DNA of 64,000 nt from Afipia sp. OHSU_II-C1 (GCF_000497575.1 NZ_APJI01000006.1:186001-250000), one strand, 5' to 3'. Counted from the first letter of the stretch, positions 26,982 through 36,783 are shown. Notes: a model not told the origin generated them from the sequence alone. Numbers and translations: made by a program.

Positions 26982-28082
26982 ATGGCAAACGCACCCGCGC
27001 TCACCAACAACAACGCCCAGAACACCAACGACATCGCCGGCGTCGTCGCCACCCTGGCCAGCCGCCAGAAAGGCCGCGCCAAGACCACGCCGATGTCCGG
27101 GCCGAAGCGCGCCGCCATCATGATGCTGGCGCTGGGCGAACAATACGGCGGCAAGATCTGGTCGATGCTGGATGACGACGAGGTGCGCGAGCTGTCACTG
27201 GTGATGTCCTCGCTGGGGACCGTCGAAGCCGACGTGGTCGAAGACCTGATGCTGGAATTCGTCTCGCGGATGTCGGCCTCCGGCGCGCTGATGGGCAACT
27301 TCGACGCCACCGAGCGGCTGTTGCAGCAGTACCTGCCTTCCGACCGCGTCAACGGCATCATGGATGAAATCCGCGGTCCCGCCGGCCGCAACATGTGGGA
27401 GAAGCTCTCCAACGTGCAGGAAGAGGTTCTCGCCAACTACCTCAAGAACGAATACCCGCAGACCATCGCCGTCGTGCTGTCCAAGCTGAAGCCCGAGCAT
27501 GCTGCGCGCGTGCTGGCGATCCTGCCCGAGGACATGGCGCTCGACGTCGTCAACCGCATGCTGAAGATGGAAGCGGTACAGAAGGAAGTCATCGAGCGCG
27601 TCGAGCAGACCCTGCGTGTCGAGTTCATGTCGAACCTGTCGCAGACCCGCCGCCGCGACGCCCATGAGGTGATGGCGGAAATCTTCAACAATTTCGACCG
27701 CCAGACCGAGACCCGCTTCATCACCTCGCTTGAAGAGGACAATCGCGAGGCCGCCGAGCGCATCAAGGCGCTGATGTTCACATTCGACGACCTCGTCAAG
27801 CTCGATGCCGGGTCGGCCCAGACTCTGATGCGCCATGTCGACAAGGACAAGCTCGGTATCGCGCTGAAGGGCGCCAACGAGACCGTGCGCGACTTCTTCA
27901 TGGGCAACATGTCGAGCCGCGCCGCCAAGATGCTGCAGGACGACATGGCCGCGGCCGGCCCCGTCCGGTTGCGCGATGTCGACGAGGCGCAGGCGCTGCT
28001 GGTCAATCTCGCCAAGGACCTCGCGGCCAAGGGCGAAATCATGCTGCAGAAAAACCGTGCTGACGACGAGTTGGTGTACTGA
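26982..28082 (+). CDS. fliG: Flagellar motor switch protein FliG
   Basis: A 366-aa C-ring subunit that binds FliF at its N-terminus and transmits torque through the C-terminal domain. Conserved stretches include [17 protein letters not shown] near residue 45, [20 protein letters not shown] near 165, and the C-terminal [20 protein letters not shown] with nearby charged residues that contact the stator. Its TGA overlaps the fliH ATG as TGATG, and the five-gene operon order fliF-fliG-fliH-fliN-flbD follows Caulobacter. Confidence 0.96.
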   Translation: MANAPALTNNNAQNTNDIAGVVATLASRQKGRAKTTPMSGPKRAAIMMLALGEQYGGKIWSMLDDDEVRELSLVMSSLGTVEADVVEDLMLEFVSRMSASGALMGNFDATERLLQQYLPSDRVNGIMDEIRGPAGRNMWEKLSNVQEEVLANYLKNEYPQTIAVVLSKLKPEHAARVLAILPEDMALDVVNRMLKMEAVQKEVIERVEQTLRVEFMSNLSQTRRRDAHEVMAEIFNNFDRQTETRFITSLEEDNREAAERIKALMFTFDDLVKLDAGSAQTLMRHVDKDKLGIALKGANETVRDFFMGNMSSRAAKMLQDDMAAAGPVRLRDVDEAQALLVNLAKDLAAKGEIMLQKNRADDELVY

Positions 28083-28729
28083 TGGGCGCACCCGCAAAAT
28101 TCCTGTTCGATCTCGACTTCGCGGCGCCGGACGTCGCCAAGGAGCGCGCCGCAACCGCCGTCGAGGTCGCACAGCAGATCGCGGAAGCGGAAGCACGGGC
28201 CTATCGCGCCGGTTTCGACGCCGCGCGGAATGAAGCCAAGGCGGAGAGCGACCGGCGCGCGGCGCTGGCGCTCGAGGAAATCGGAATTTCGATCAGGGCC
28301 ATTGCCGGCCGCTTCTCGACCATCGAGGAGCGGATGGAGACCGAAGCTGTCGATGTCGCGCTCTCGGTCGCCCGCAAGCTGTGCGCGGAGATGATCGCTG
28401 CCGAGCCGCTCACCGAGGTCATGGCGCTGGTTAGCGACTGCTTTCGTCATCTGACCGCAACCCCTCATATCGTGGTGAGGATCAACGACTCGCTGTATGA
28501 CGCCGCGCGCGCGCAGATCGAACAACTGGCGAAGCGCAACGGCTTCGAAGGAAAGCTCGTGATCCTGGCCGAGCCGGACATCGCCAGCGGCGACTGCAAG
28601 ATCGAATGGGCCGACGGCGGCGTGACCCTAGATCGCGCCACCATCGATGCGAAGATCAATGAACTCGTGGGGCGCTATCTCGCGTCCCGCAATCAGGCCG
28701 GGCTTCCCGGCCATGAGGACCGACCATGA
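28082..28729 (+). CDS. fliH: Flagellar assembly protein FliH
   Basis: A 215-aa regulator of the export ATPase FliI in the cytoplasm. It has a helical, charged N-terminal half (EVAQQIAEAEARAYRAGFDA) and a conserved C-terminal half (ICKL-type region: PHIVVRINDSLYDAARAQIE, then FEGKLVILAEPDIASGDCKI and IEWADGGV). It starts by overlap with fliG and ends by ATGA overlap with fliN, so translation is coupled. In Caulobacter this position is named flbE. Confidence 0.9.
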   Translation: MGAPAKFLFDLDFAAPDVAKERAATAVEVAQQIAEAEARAYRAGFDAARNEAKAESDRRAALALEEIGISIRAIAGRFSTIEERMETEAVDVALSVARKLCAEMIAAEPLTEVMALVSDCFRHLTATPHIVVRINDSLYDAARAQIEQLAKRNGFEGKLVILAEPDIASGDCKIEWADGGVTLDRATIDAKINELVGRYLASRNQAGLPGHEDRP

Positions 28730-29079
28730 GCGACACAGACAGCACCGTTCCGCTTCCCGATCTCAACGCCGCCGATACGCCGGTCGCTGAGGATCAGAAC
28801 TATTACGATGACGACGATCATGTCGGACGCATCGCCTCCGATCTTGAAGCGGTGTTCGACGTCCCGGTTCAGGTCTCGGCGGTCCTCGGCCGCTCCAAGA
28901 TGGACGTCGCCGATCTGCTGCGGCTCGGCCCCGGCACCGTGCTCGAACTGGACCGCCGCGTCGGCGAATCCATCGACATCTACGTCAACAACCGGCTGGT
29001 CGCGCGCGGCGAAGTCGTTCTCGTCGAGGACAAGCTCGGCGTCACCATGACCGAAATCATCAAGGCGGAACGCGCCTGA
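28726..29079 (+). CDS. fliN: Flagellar motor switch protein FliN
   Basis: A 117-aa C-ring protein consisting of an acidic N-terminal tail and a C-terminal SpoA/FliN domain from about residue 44 to 115 (VPVQVSAVLGRSKMDVADLL, ELDRRVGESIDIYVNNRLVA). It lies at the base of the C ring with FliM and receives the export complex. It overlaps fliH by ATGA and is followed by flbD after 68 bp. Confidence 0.95.
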   Translation: MSDTDSTVPLPDLNAADTPVAEDQNYYDDDDHVGRIASDLEAVFDVPVQVSAVLGRSKMDVADLLRLGPGTVLELDRRVGESIDIYVNNRLVARGEVVLVEDKLGVTMTEIIKAERA

Positions 29080-29147
29080 TCCATTTGAGCAAACCGAGGC
29101 CGAAAATGGCCCGGACCACTCGCAAGACTTAATAACAGGAGACCACC

Positions 29148-30524
29148 ATGCGGCTTCTCATCGTTGGCACACTCAAGGGCCAGCTTACCACCGCCACCAA
29201 GATCGCCATGGACAATGGCGCGACGGTGACCCACGCCGAAGACAGTGAACAGGCGATGCGTGTGGTGCGCGGCGGCAAGGGCGCCGACCTGCTGCTGGTC
29301 GATGTCGCCCTCGACATCCGCGATCTCGTGATCCGCCTGGAGGCCGAACATATCCATGTGCCGATCGTCGCCTGCGGCATCACCACCGATGCCCGCGCCG
29401 CGGTCGCCGCCATCCATGCCGGTGCGAAAGAATACATCCCGCTGCCGCCCGATCCGGAACTGATCGCAGCGGTGCTGGCCGCGGTCGCCAACGACTCGCG
29501 CGACCTGATCTATCGCGACGACGCCATGGCCAAAGTTGTAAAGCTGGCACAGCAGATCGCAGGCTCTGATGCATCAGTGATGATCACCGGCGAATCCGGC
29601 ACCGGCAAGGAAGTGCTGGCACGCTATGTCCACACCCGCTCCAACCGCGCCCGGAAGCCGTTCATCTCGATCAACTGTGCTGCGATCCCGGAACACCTTC
29701 TGGAGTCCGAACTGTTCGGCCACGAGAAGGGCTCGTTTACTGGAGCGATCGCACGGCGCATCGGCAAGTTCGAGGAAGCCACCGGCGGCACGCTGCTGCT
29801 CGACGAAGTCTCGGAAATGGACGTGCGGCTGCAATCAAAGCTGCTGCGCGCAATTCAGGAGCGCGTGATCGACCGCGTTGGCGGCACCCGCCCGGTGCCG
29901 GTGGACATCCGCATCATCGCAACCTCGAACCGCAATCTCGCCGACGCCGTCAAGGAAGGCAAATTCCGCGAGGACCTGCTGTTCCGGCTCAACGTCGTGA
30001 ACCTGAAAATTCCGGCGCTGCGTGACCGCCCCGCCGACATTCTCGAACTGGCGCAACATTTCGCCAAGAAGTATGCCGACGCCAATGGCGTGCCGCTGCG
30101 GCCGATTTCGGCGGAAGCGCGCCGCGTGCTGACCACCAACCGCTGGCAAGGCAACGTCCGGGAGCTGGAAAACACCATGCACCGCGCGGTGCTGATGGCC
30201 AGCGGCGACGAGATCGGACCGGACGCGATCATTTCGCCGGACGGCGACCGTCTCGACACGGCGAAGACGCCGCCCGCGGTGGCGCATGCAACCTTCGCCG
30301 CTGAACAGGTGACCCGCGCGCTGGTCGGCCGCACCGTGGCCGATGTCGAACGCGACCTGATCCTCGAGACGCTGAAGCACTGCCTCGGAAACCGCACCCA
30401 TGCTGCGAACATTCTCGGCATCTCGATCCGCACGCTGCGCAACAAGCTCAACGAGTACGCCGACGACGGTCAGCCGATTCCGCCGCCGGGCTCCGGCGAA
30501 CTGCGCGGTGTCGCAGCGGCCTGA
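29148..30524 (+). CDS. flbD: Sigma-54 flagellar transcription activator FlbD
   Basis: A 458-aa NtrC-type activator. The receiver-like domain (1-115) has a D52 but the usual acidic pair near residues 8-10 is replaced (LLIVGTLKGQ), as in Caulobacter FlbD, which is controlled by FliX rather than by a kinase. The AAA+ part has GESGTGKE (148-155), the sigma-54 contact loop as GSFTGA (195-200) and LLLDEVSEMD. The C-terminal Fis-type HTH (HAANILGISIRTLRNKL) binds ftr sites. It should activate the sigma-54 promoter in front of fliK. Confidence 0.94.
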   Translation: MRLLIVGTLKGQLTTATKIAMDNGATVTHAEDSEQAMRVVRGGKGADLLLVDVALDIRDLVIRLEAEHIHVPIVACGITTDARAAVAAIHAGAKEYIPLPPDPELIAAVLAAVANDSRDLIYRDDAMAKVVKLAQQIAGSDASVMITGESGTGKEVLARYVHTRSNRARKPFISINCAAIPEHLLESELFGHEKGSFTGAIARRIGKFEEATGGTLLLDEVSEMDVRLQSKLLRAIQERVIDRVGGTRPVPVDIRIIATSNRNLADAVKEGKFREDLLFRLNVVNLKIPALRDRPADILELAQHFAKKYADANGVPLRPISAEARRVLTTNRWQGNVRELENTMHRAVLMASGDEIGPDAIISPDGDRLDTAKTPPAVAHATFAAEQVTRALVGRTVADVERDLILETLKHCLGNRTHAANILGISIRTLRNKLNEYADDGQPIPPPGSGELRGVAAA

Positions 30525-30543
30525 TCACAACTGAGAGAATTGA

Positions 30544-30577
30544 GCCGGCGCGGGCCTATTTCTGCGCCGGCCTTTTT
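30544..30577 (+). terminator. Terminator after flbD
   Basis: Stem GCCGGCGC / GCGCCGGC with a 12-base loop and a T-run at 30573-30577, 19 bp after the flbD stop. It overlaps the 3' end of the converging SRPBCC gene. Confidence 0.8.
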
Positions 30578-31107
30578 GTGTCCGCTTCCACCAGTTGCTT
30601 CATGCTGGCGAGTCCCTTATCCATTTCACCGCCCAGCACCTTGTCCATGCTGACGAACATGCAAATTACCTTGGCGATGAAATCGTTCTGGCCGGAGATC
30701 GTCCAGGACACGGACGTAGCACCACCTTCCGGCTTCAATGAAAAATCCGAATAGCTGGTGCCGACGAACGGTTTCACAAAATCCGTCTTGATCTTCACAT
30801 GCTCGCCGGACTGACTTTCCGTCAGCGTCATGCGGCCCTCGCCCACCTCGTTGTTGCCCGACCATGCGAACATCGCGCCCTTGCCACTGGCGGGTCCGTC
30901 GAACGACACTTTCGCCTTCGGATCACGCTTGGCCCAGGGCGACCACGCCTGCCAGCGGCGCAGGTCGTCGATCTGCGCGAAAACATCCGGCGCGGGCGCG
31001 GACATGACCGTGGTGCGCGAGACCCGATATTCGGACGGCTGCAACAGGATCAACGCGAGAAATGAGCCGATGGTGGCGATCAGGCCGATCAGGACCTTCT
31101 GCATCAT
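30556..31107 (-). CDS. SRPBCC (polyketide cyclase/dehydrase-like) membrane-anchored protein
   Basis: A 183-aa protein starting MMQKVLIGLIATIGSFLALI, a single N-terminal membrane helix, followed by a START-like hydrophobic pocket domain (SRTTVMSAPAPDVFAQIDDL, FAWSGNNEVGEGRMTLTE). Proteins of this group bind lipophilic ligands; the role here is unknown. It starts 5 bp after the stop of the aminotransferase on the same strand and converges on the flagellar operon, with its stop buried in the flbD terminator stem-loop. Confidence 0.85.
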   Translation of the reverse strand: MMQKVLIGLIATIGSFLALILLQPSEYRVSRTTVMSAPAPDVFAQIDDLRRWQAWSPWAKRDPKAKVSFDGPASGKGAMFAWSGNNEVGEGRMTLTESQSGEHVKIKTDFVKPFVGTSYSDFSLKPEGGATSVSWTISGQNDFIAKVICMFVSMDKVLGGEMDKGLASMKQLVEADTKRPAQK

Positions 31108-31112
31108 GATGG

Positions 31113-32351
31113 CTAGCCTCTGTCCCGTTCCACGTTCGAGCTGCGGCTGGGCACGCCGAACTCCTTGCGGCAGACCTCGGCCAGCGCGGCAACGCCGTCG
31201 CGGATGTCCTGCACCGACGGACTGGCGAAACACAGCCGCAGCCGGCTTCTGCTGTGACCGGCATTGACCGACCACTCGGTGCCGGGATTGATCGCGATGC
31301 CTGAGGCCAGCGCGGCCTGATAAAGCTTCATGGTATCAACGTTATCGGGCAGCTTGACCCAGAGAAAGATTCCGCCCGGCGGATCGTCGAACTCGGCAGC
31401 GGTGCCGAACTGCTCGGCCAGCGCCTCCATCATCGCTTCCAGCTTGACGCGCAGGCCCCGCGCCAGTTTCGGCACATGGTCGTTGAAATGCGCGGTGCAG
31501 AATTCCGCCAGCACCATCTGCTCCAGCGCGCCGGAGCCCGCGTCGGTCTTGATCGGCAGGATGCGCGACAGCACTTCCCATGGCGCCACGATGTAGCCGA
31601 CGCGCAGCGCAGGCGCGACCGACTTGGAAAACGACCCGATGTAAATGACGCCTCCAGCCTTGCTCATGGCGTACAGCGCAGGCGGACGCTGGCCGCTCCA
31701 GATCAGGTCAGCGTAGCAATCGTCCTCAAAGATCGGCACGCCATACTCTTCCGACAATTTGAGCAGCTCGGCGCGGCGCTGCTGGCTCATGATGGTGCCG
31801 GTGGGATTCTGCACCGTCGGGATGGTGTAGATGTATTTCGGCCGGATGCCTTTGCTCTTGAGGTCTGCGAGCGCGGATGCGACCCCATCAATCCGCATGC
31901 CGCCGTCATCGAGCGGAATGCCCACGATGTTGACGCCGCGCCGGACCAGCCGCGTGATCGATCCCTGGTAACACTCCTGCTCGATCAGCACGGTGTCGCC
32001 CGGCGATGTGAGAAGCGCGTTGACCAGGTCGAGGCCTTGCAGCGAACCCGATGTGATGAGGATTTCATCTGCGGTGCAGGTGATACCTGCATCGCGCTTC
32101 AGCTTGCCGACCAGAAATTCGCGCAGCGGACGATAGCCGAGCGGTCCGCTGTTGAGACCGTAGGTGGCGAGCGTTGCGCCTTCCCGCGTCAGCACGGCCG
32201 TCGATGCCGCCAGCAGCCGGTCTACCGGCACCTGATCGGCGTCATTGTTGCCGCCGACGAAATTGTATCGGGGGAAGTCGTTCCATTTCGCCGCCGCAGG
32301 CGGCAGTCCCTTGGCCAGCAGCGGCGTGAAATCGAACGAACCTGAACTCAT
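31113..32351 (-). CDS. PLP-dependent aminotransferase (2-aminoadipate/LysN-like)
   Basis: A 412-aa fold-type I aminotransferase. The start MSSGSFDFTPLLAKGLPPAA is chosen because GGGGAGA lies upstream at good spacing; a longer reading starts weaker. Conserved features are ILITSGSLQGLDLV, TVQNPTGTIMSQQRR, FEDDCYADLIWSG, and the PLP-lysine in GSFSKSVAPALRVGY. There is no GntR domain, so it is not a MocR regulator. It likely transfers amino groups to 2-oxo acids; the substrate is not determined. It precedes the SRPBCC gene by 5 bp. Confidence 0.88.
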   Translation of the reverse strand: MSSGSFDFTPLLAKGLPPAAAKWNDFPRYNFVGGNNDADQVPVDRLLAASTAVLTREGATLATYGLNSGPLGYRPLREFLVGKLKRDAGITCTADEILITSGSLQGLDLVNALLTSPGDTVLIEQECYQGSITRLVRRGVNIVGIPLDDGGMRIDGVASALADLKSKGIRPKYIYTIPTVQNPTGTIMSQQRRAELLKLSEEYGVPIFEDDCYADLIWSGQRPPALYAMSKAGGVIYIGSFSKSVAPALRVGYIVAPWEVLSRILPIKTDAGSGALEQMVLAEFCTAHFNDHVPKLARGLRVKLEAMMEALAEQFGTAAEFDDPPGGIFLWVKLPDNVDTMKLYQAALASGIAINPGTEWSVNAGHSRSRLRLCFASPSVQDIRDGVAALAEVCRKEFGVPSRSSNVERDRG

Positions 32352-32480
32352 GACGGCGTCTCCCCGTTTGTTGTTGTTTTGCATGAGGGACACCCTCATG
32401 GCCGGGTTTACACCGGTTATATGACGCCAACTTACAGAAACGATCCGCGATTAGGCAACCGGCATCGCCGCCGCAGCGCT

Positions 32481-32642
32481 TCAGGCGCGGGACGGCCGGT
32501 TGGAGCGCTCATAGATCACCGGCGGCGCGGGATCGTCGCCCGCCGTCGAGCGGAGATAGAAATTGTAGGCGAACAGGCCCAACACGATCGCGACAAAGGC
32601 GACAACGAGTCCGACAAACACGCGCTTGAGGATTTCCACCAT
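32481..32642 (-). CDS. Small single-span membrane protein
   Basis: A 53-aa peptide (MVEILKRVFVGLVVAFVAIV...) with one membrane helix at about residues 8-30 and a short Pro-rich tail. It starts 13 bp after the stop of the DUF4345 gene, and both share a strand, so they are likely co-transcribed. No known function. Confidence 0.6.
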   Translation of the reverse strand: MVEILKRVFVGLVVAFVAIVLGLFAYNFYLRSTAGDDPAPPVIYERSNRPSRA

Positions 32643-32655
32643 CGTTGAGCGGCTG

Positions 32656-33048
32656 TCAGTGTGCATCCAGAGCGGCGCGTTTGGCGACGTGCCGTTGCAG
32701 CAGCCACAGCAGCGGCGCGTAGATCAGTGTCATGAACATGCCGAACATCGTCCCGATGCTCGGGATGCCGTGAAGTACCACCGAGTAGAGTTCCGCCAGA
32801 CCACCCAGGACGATCATCAGCGTCAGAATCCCAAATCGCTCACGATACCGCTCGACATGCGGGATCGAGGCCAGAAGCACGATGCCCATTCCAGTCATCA
32901 TGCCCGAGAGAAGCCGAAAATAGTTGTCGACCGTGATGGTGCCAACGCCGTGCAGGAACTGCACGCCAAGGATCACCCCGCACAGACCCAGCCCGAGCAA
33001 CACCAGTGCGCTGAAAGCGGTGGCAATCTGAAGAAAAAGCCGTTCCAT
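32656..33048 (-). CDS. DUF4345-type integral membrane protein
   Basis: A 130-aa protein with four hydrophobic helices and the DUF4345-like pattern (VDNYFRLLSGMMTGMGIVLL, GILTLMIVLGGLAELYSV). Such small four-helix proteins sit in the inner membrane and have no known role. It begins a two-gene unit with the single-span protein downstream and faces away from the RecD-like helicase, from which it is separated by a 194-bp divergent gap. Confidence 0.75.
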   Translation of the reverse strand: MERLFLQIATAFSALVLLGLGLCGVILGVQFLHGVGTITVDNYFRLLSGMMTGMGIVLLASIPHVERYRERFGILTLMIVLGGLAELYSVVLHGIPSIGTMFGMFMTLIYAPLLWLLQRHVAKRAALDAH

Positions 33049-33242
33049 AGCGCACCGGGTTGATTGGGATTGTCAGGCCGAACCATATATGGGAAGCGGC
33101 TGCGATGGCGACGGATGTTTCGTCACGAAACGCCTTATTATTTATCATCATAAATGCCGCGAGTCAGGTATGCACCTAGGCCCCGCTTGCGGCAGCTTAT
33201 CCGCTTGCGGTTCATCTTATTTGAAGTATCCAGCACATCACG

Positions 33243-34352
33243 ATGACCTCCTTCACGCCGCATCAGGATCAGGCGCTTCGCGCCGTCGCCGACTGGCTCA
33301 AGGCCAGGCCGGGCAAGAACGGCACGCCGCCTGTGTTCCGGCTATTCGGCTTTGCCGGCACCGGCAAGACCACCCTGGCGCGGCATATCGCCGACGGCGT
33401 CAACGGCAATGTGAAATACGCAGCGTTCACCGGGAAAGCCGCGCTGGTGATGCGCAACAAGGGTTGCGACAACGCCTCCACGATTCATTCCCTGATCTAC
33501 CGCACCCGCGAATCCGGCGAGGAGCAGCCGAGCTTTGAATTGTGGGACGATGCGCCCGCCTCCAAGGCCAAGCTGATCGTGATCGACGAATGCTCGATGG
33601 TCGACGCGGAACTCGGCCGCGACCTGATGTCGTTCGATTGTCCGCTGCTGGTGCTCGGTGATCCGGCGCAATTGCCGCCGATCCAGGGCGGCGGCTTTTT
33701 CACCGACGCCGAACCGGACGCGATGCTCACCGAGGTTCACCGGCAAGCGCAGGACGACCCGATCGTGCGGATGTCGATGGCGGTCCGCGAAGGGCGTCAG
33801 CTCGACCTCGGCACCTTCGGCGAAAGCGAAGTGGTACGGCGCGACGCACTCGATCCGGATCGCGTGATGGCGGCGGATCAGGTTCTGGTCGGGCGCAACA
33901 ACACCCGCCGTGCCTACAATATACGCGTCCGTCAGAAACAAGGCATCGAGGATCCGTTGCCGGTGGCCGGCGACAAGCTCGTCTGCCTGCGCAACAACCG
34001 CAAGAAAGCGCTGTTCAACGGCGGGCTGTGGCGGGTGAAGTCGCGCACGCCGTCAAAGTCGAAAATCCTCACCATGCGGCTGTCGCCGGACGAGGAATTC
34101 GGCGCGAAGGTCACAAAGGTGTCGGTGCGGCAGGACTGTTTCAGCGGCGGCATCGAGGACATTCCATGGGAGCAGCGCCGGCCCTACGACGAGTTCGATT
34201 ACGGCTATGTGCTGACCGTGCACAAATCCCAAGGCTCGCAGTGGAACGATGTCGTGCTGTTCGACGAAAGCTTCGCCTTCCAGGACAGCCGCGCCCGCTG
34301 GCTCTACACCGGCATCACCCGCGCCGCGAAACGGTTAACGGTGGTTGTCTGA
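33243..34352 (+). CDS. RecD-like ATP-dependent DNA helicase
   Basis: A 369-aa superfamily 1B helicase. Walker A is GFAGTGKT (36-43), Walker B LIVIDECSMVD (about 115), motif III LGDPAQLPPIQGGGF, and the C-terminal UvrD_C_2 module YGYVLTVHKSQGSQWNDVVLF. It lacks the N-terminal domains of RecD2 and is close to the short alphaproteobacterial RecD-like helicases, which unwind DNA 5'-3'. It stands as a single gene before a large membrane protein on the same strand. Its exact repair role is not readable. Confidence 0.88.
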   Translation: MTSFTPHQDQALRAVADWLKARPGKNGTPPVFRLFGFAGTGKTTLARHIADGVNGNVKYAAFTGKAALVMRNKGCDNASTIHSLIYRTRESGEEQPSFELWDDAPASKAKLIVIDECSMVDAELGRDLMSFDCPLLVLGDPAQLPPIQGGGFFTDAEPDAMLTEVHRQAQDDPIVRMSMAVREGRQLDLGTFGESEVVRRDALDPDRVMAADQVLVGRNNTRRAYNIRVRQKQGIEDPLPVAGDKLVCLRNNRKKALFNGGLWRVKSRTPSKSKILTMRLSPDEEFGAKVTKVSVRQDCFSGGIEDIPWEQRRPYDEFDYGYVLTVHKSQGSQWNDVVLFDESFAFQDSRARWLYTGITRAAKRLTVVV

Positions 34353-34499
34353 TACTTTTTGCCGACGCCGGTTTCCGCATCGCAAAACGCAATTTTCTTG
34401 AGCCGTCCTATCATTAGCACCTATGGTCAACCCCAAGCTGGCCGCAGATGCCGGCTTCGCCGTGGGGCACGGCGCGCGCAGGCTGAGGACCGCAGGGGG

Positions 34500-36185
34500 A
34501 TGACCGATTCCGTAAGTGGCGAGCTGGAAATCTCCGGCCGCAATCTCGCGGGTTCCGCCTCCGGCAACCTGCTGACGCGGTGCGTCCGCTGGCTCAGCCA
34601 GTGCAATCCCTACGATCTCGCCTCCTGCGTCTCGCTGGCCGCGCTTGTCGTCATCGCGCTGTGGACCTTCCAGGATTACGCGATCTCCAATGACGAGGGC
34701 GTCCAGCATCGCTACGGCGAACTGATCATCGCCTATTACAAGAGCGGCTTCACCGACCTGTCGCTGTTCAAGCTCGACAACCTCTATCTCTACGGCGGAC
34801 TGTTCGACCTCCTCGGCCTTGGCCTGAGCTACATCATTCCCGTCGATCAGTACGAACTGCGTCACCTGTTGTGCGCGCTGATCGGGATTGGCGGAGTCGG
34901 CGCCGCCGCTGCCACCGCGCGGCTGATCGCGAACCCGCGCGCCGCCTTCTTCACCATCGTGGTGCTGGCGCTGTGCGGATCGTGGTACGGCGCGATGTAC
35001 AACCACACCAAGGGCATTCCGCTCGCCGCCTTCATGGCCGGTGCGCTGTATTTCCTGATCCGCGCCAGCCGAAACCTGCCGACACCGCGCATGCGCGATG
35101 TGATCGGGTTCGGCGTGATGACCGGCGCCGCGCTCGGCATCAGGTCGCTCAGCCTGCTGCTGATCGGATATCTCGCCCTCGCCGTCCTGATCAATCTGCC
35201 GCGTCCGGTGATCGGGCACTGGCATGAGCGCGCACGGTTCGCGATGCGCTCGGCACTGTGGTTCCTGCCGGCGCTGGTGATTGCATATCTCATCATGATC
35301 GCGGCATGGCCGTGGGCGGCGCTGTCGCCGCTTAATCCGGTGCGCGGACTGCTTTCATTCAGCGAGTTTCACTATCACATCCGCACGATCCTGTTCGGCA
35401 AGGTCTACGAGATGGCCGACGTGCCGCGCGCCTATGTGCCGACCTATATCGCGATCCGGCTGCCGCTGCTGACGCTCGGCGCAACGCTGCTCTCGCTGGT
35501 GCTGATCGCCCTGCCGGCGCGCCTTGGCGGCATCAGCGGTGCACCGCGCCGCGAACTTGGCCTGATCGCATTCGCCGCGATCTTCCCGGTGGCGTGTCAG
35601 GTCGTCGTCGAAGGACCCGCATTCGACGGCTGCCGCCATTTCCTGTTCGTGTTTCCGCCGATCACAATTCTTGCTGGCGTCGGCCTCAGCGCCTCGATCG
35701 GCGCACTTGCGCGCCTGCATCGCAATGTCCTGATCGTCTGGCTCGCGGTTGTCGCCACCTGCTACACGTGGACGGCGGGCAAGCTCTATCACCTGCATCC
35801 CTACGAGTATCTCTATTACAACCAGCTTGTGGGCGGACTCGAAGGCGCCTCCCGGCGCTTCGTCACCGATTACTGGGTCAACAGCATGCCGGAGGCTGTC
35901 GAGGAGCTGCACGATTTCCTCGACCGCACCGAGCCCGCGACCGCTCAGACCAAACCGTATCGTGTCGCCGTCTGCGGCGAGCGTGTCTCTTATGAAGAAT
36001 ACGCGCGGCCCAATCTGCAATGGATCAAGATGTATGACTGGCGGCTGGCGGATTTCTACATTGCACCAACGCACATGAATTGCGACCGCATTCTGGCGGG
36101 GAAAGTGATCGCGAAGGTCGAACGCATGGGCGTGACCATCGGCGTGGTGAAGGACCGCCGCCGGATTCGCGAACAGGAAGAATAA
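34500..36185 (+). CDS. Polytopic membrane protein, glycosyltransferase 39-like
   Basis: A 561-aa inner-membrane protein with about ten hydrophobic segments. I start it at the ATG giving MTDSVSGELEISGRNL; a longer frame from 34359 has no ribosome site and an Arg-rich shadow-like lead. The first loop has ISNDEGVQHRYGELI, an acidic loop typical of dolichyl-phosphate-mannose or undecaprenyl-linked GT-C transferases, and the C-terminal periplasmic part carries YNQLVGGLEGASRRFVTDYW, often seen in GT39-like proteins. Donor and acceptor are unknown. Confidence 0.78.
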   Translation: MTDSVSGELEISGRNLAGSASGNLLTRCVRWLSQCNPYDLASCVSLAALVVIALWTFQDYAISNDEGVQHRYGELIIAYYKSGFTDLSLFKLDNLYLYGGLFDLLGLGLSYIIPVDQYELRHLLCALIGIGGVGAAAATARLIANPRAAFFTIVVLALCGSWYGAMYNHTKGIPLAAFMAGALYFLIRASRNLPTPRMRDVIGFGVMTGAALGIRSLSLLLIGYLALAVLINLPRPVIGHWHERARFAMRSALWFLPALVIAYLIMIAAWPWAALSPLNPVRGLLSFSEFHYHIRTILFGKVYEMADVPRAYVPTYIAIRLPLLTLGATLLSLVLIALPARLGGISGAPRRELGLIAFAAIFPVACQVVVEGPAFDGCRHFLFVFPPITILAGVGLSASIGALARLHRNVLIVWLAVVATCYTWTAGKLYHLHPYEYLYYNQLVGGLEGASRRFVTDYWVNSMPEAVEELHDFLDRTEPATAQTKPYRVAVCGERVSYEEYARPNLQWIKMYDWRLADFYIAPTHMNCDRILAGKVIAKVERMGVTIGVVKDRRRIREQEE

Positions 36186-36357
36186 TCGCGTCCGCGCAGA
36201 GCACACGGACTTTTGTCCGGCAATCGCGGTTGAGGTGCAATGATACGAAACCTTTTGCTCCGCAAGGGGTTACCTTTGACATGCCCCAGCGACACTCCGC
36301 CTCGCGACGTCGCATTTCAAACCTCCACCTTACCTCTCGTGCACTGAAGGAAAATAC

Positions 36358-36753
36358 ATGCGAACAACAAAACTTCTCGCCGCCGCTCTGCTTGCCGGTT
36401 CGGCAGCCCTCGCCGTCCCGCAACCCGCGACCGCGGCCCCGCTGATGAACAACACGATGCTGTCCGGCGCGGCTTCAGGCAACGTTGAGAACGTTCAGTA
36501 CTATCCGGTTCGCCGTTACGGCTACGGTCCCCGTTATGGCTATCGCGGCGGCTACTATCGGCGCGGCTACGGCAGCACGGCGGCGGGCGTCGGCATCGGC
36601 CTCGCCGCGGGCGCGATCATCGGTGGCGCCATTGCCTCGTCGCAGGCGCAGGCCCAGCAGAATGCAGCCTATTGCGCGCAGCGCTATCGCTCTTACGATC
36701 CCGCGTCGGGCACCTATCTCAACAACGACGGCAACCGTTATCCCTGCCCGTAA
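36358..36753 (+). CDS. BA14K family secreted/membrane protein
   Basis: A 131-aa protein with a signal peptide (MRTTKLLAAALLAGSAALAV), a Tyr/Gly/Arg-rich middle (YGPRYGYRGGYYRRGYGS), a glycine-rich membrane helix (AGVGIGLAAGAIIGGAIASS) and the BA14K hallmark AYCAQRYRSYDPASGTYLNN at the end. The Brucella relative is an immunoreactive envelope protein with lectin-like activity. GAAGGA precedes the start, and a strong terminator follows. Confidence 0.9.
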   Translation: MRTTKLLAAALLAGSAALAVPQPATAAPLMNNTMLSGAASGNVENVQYYPVRRYGYGPRYGYRGGYYRRGYGSTAAGVGIGLAAGAIIGGAIASSQAQAQQNAAYCAQRYRSYDPASGTYLNNDGNRYPCP

Positions 36754-36783
36754 GTTTTCCTCCCTGAATTCTGAACGATCACG

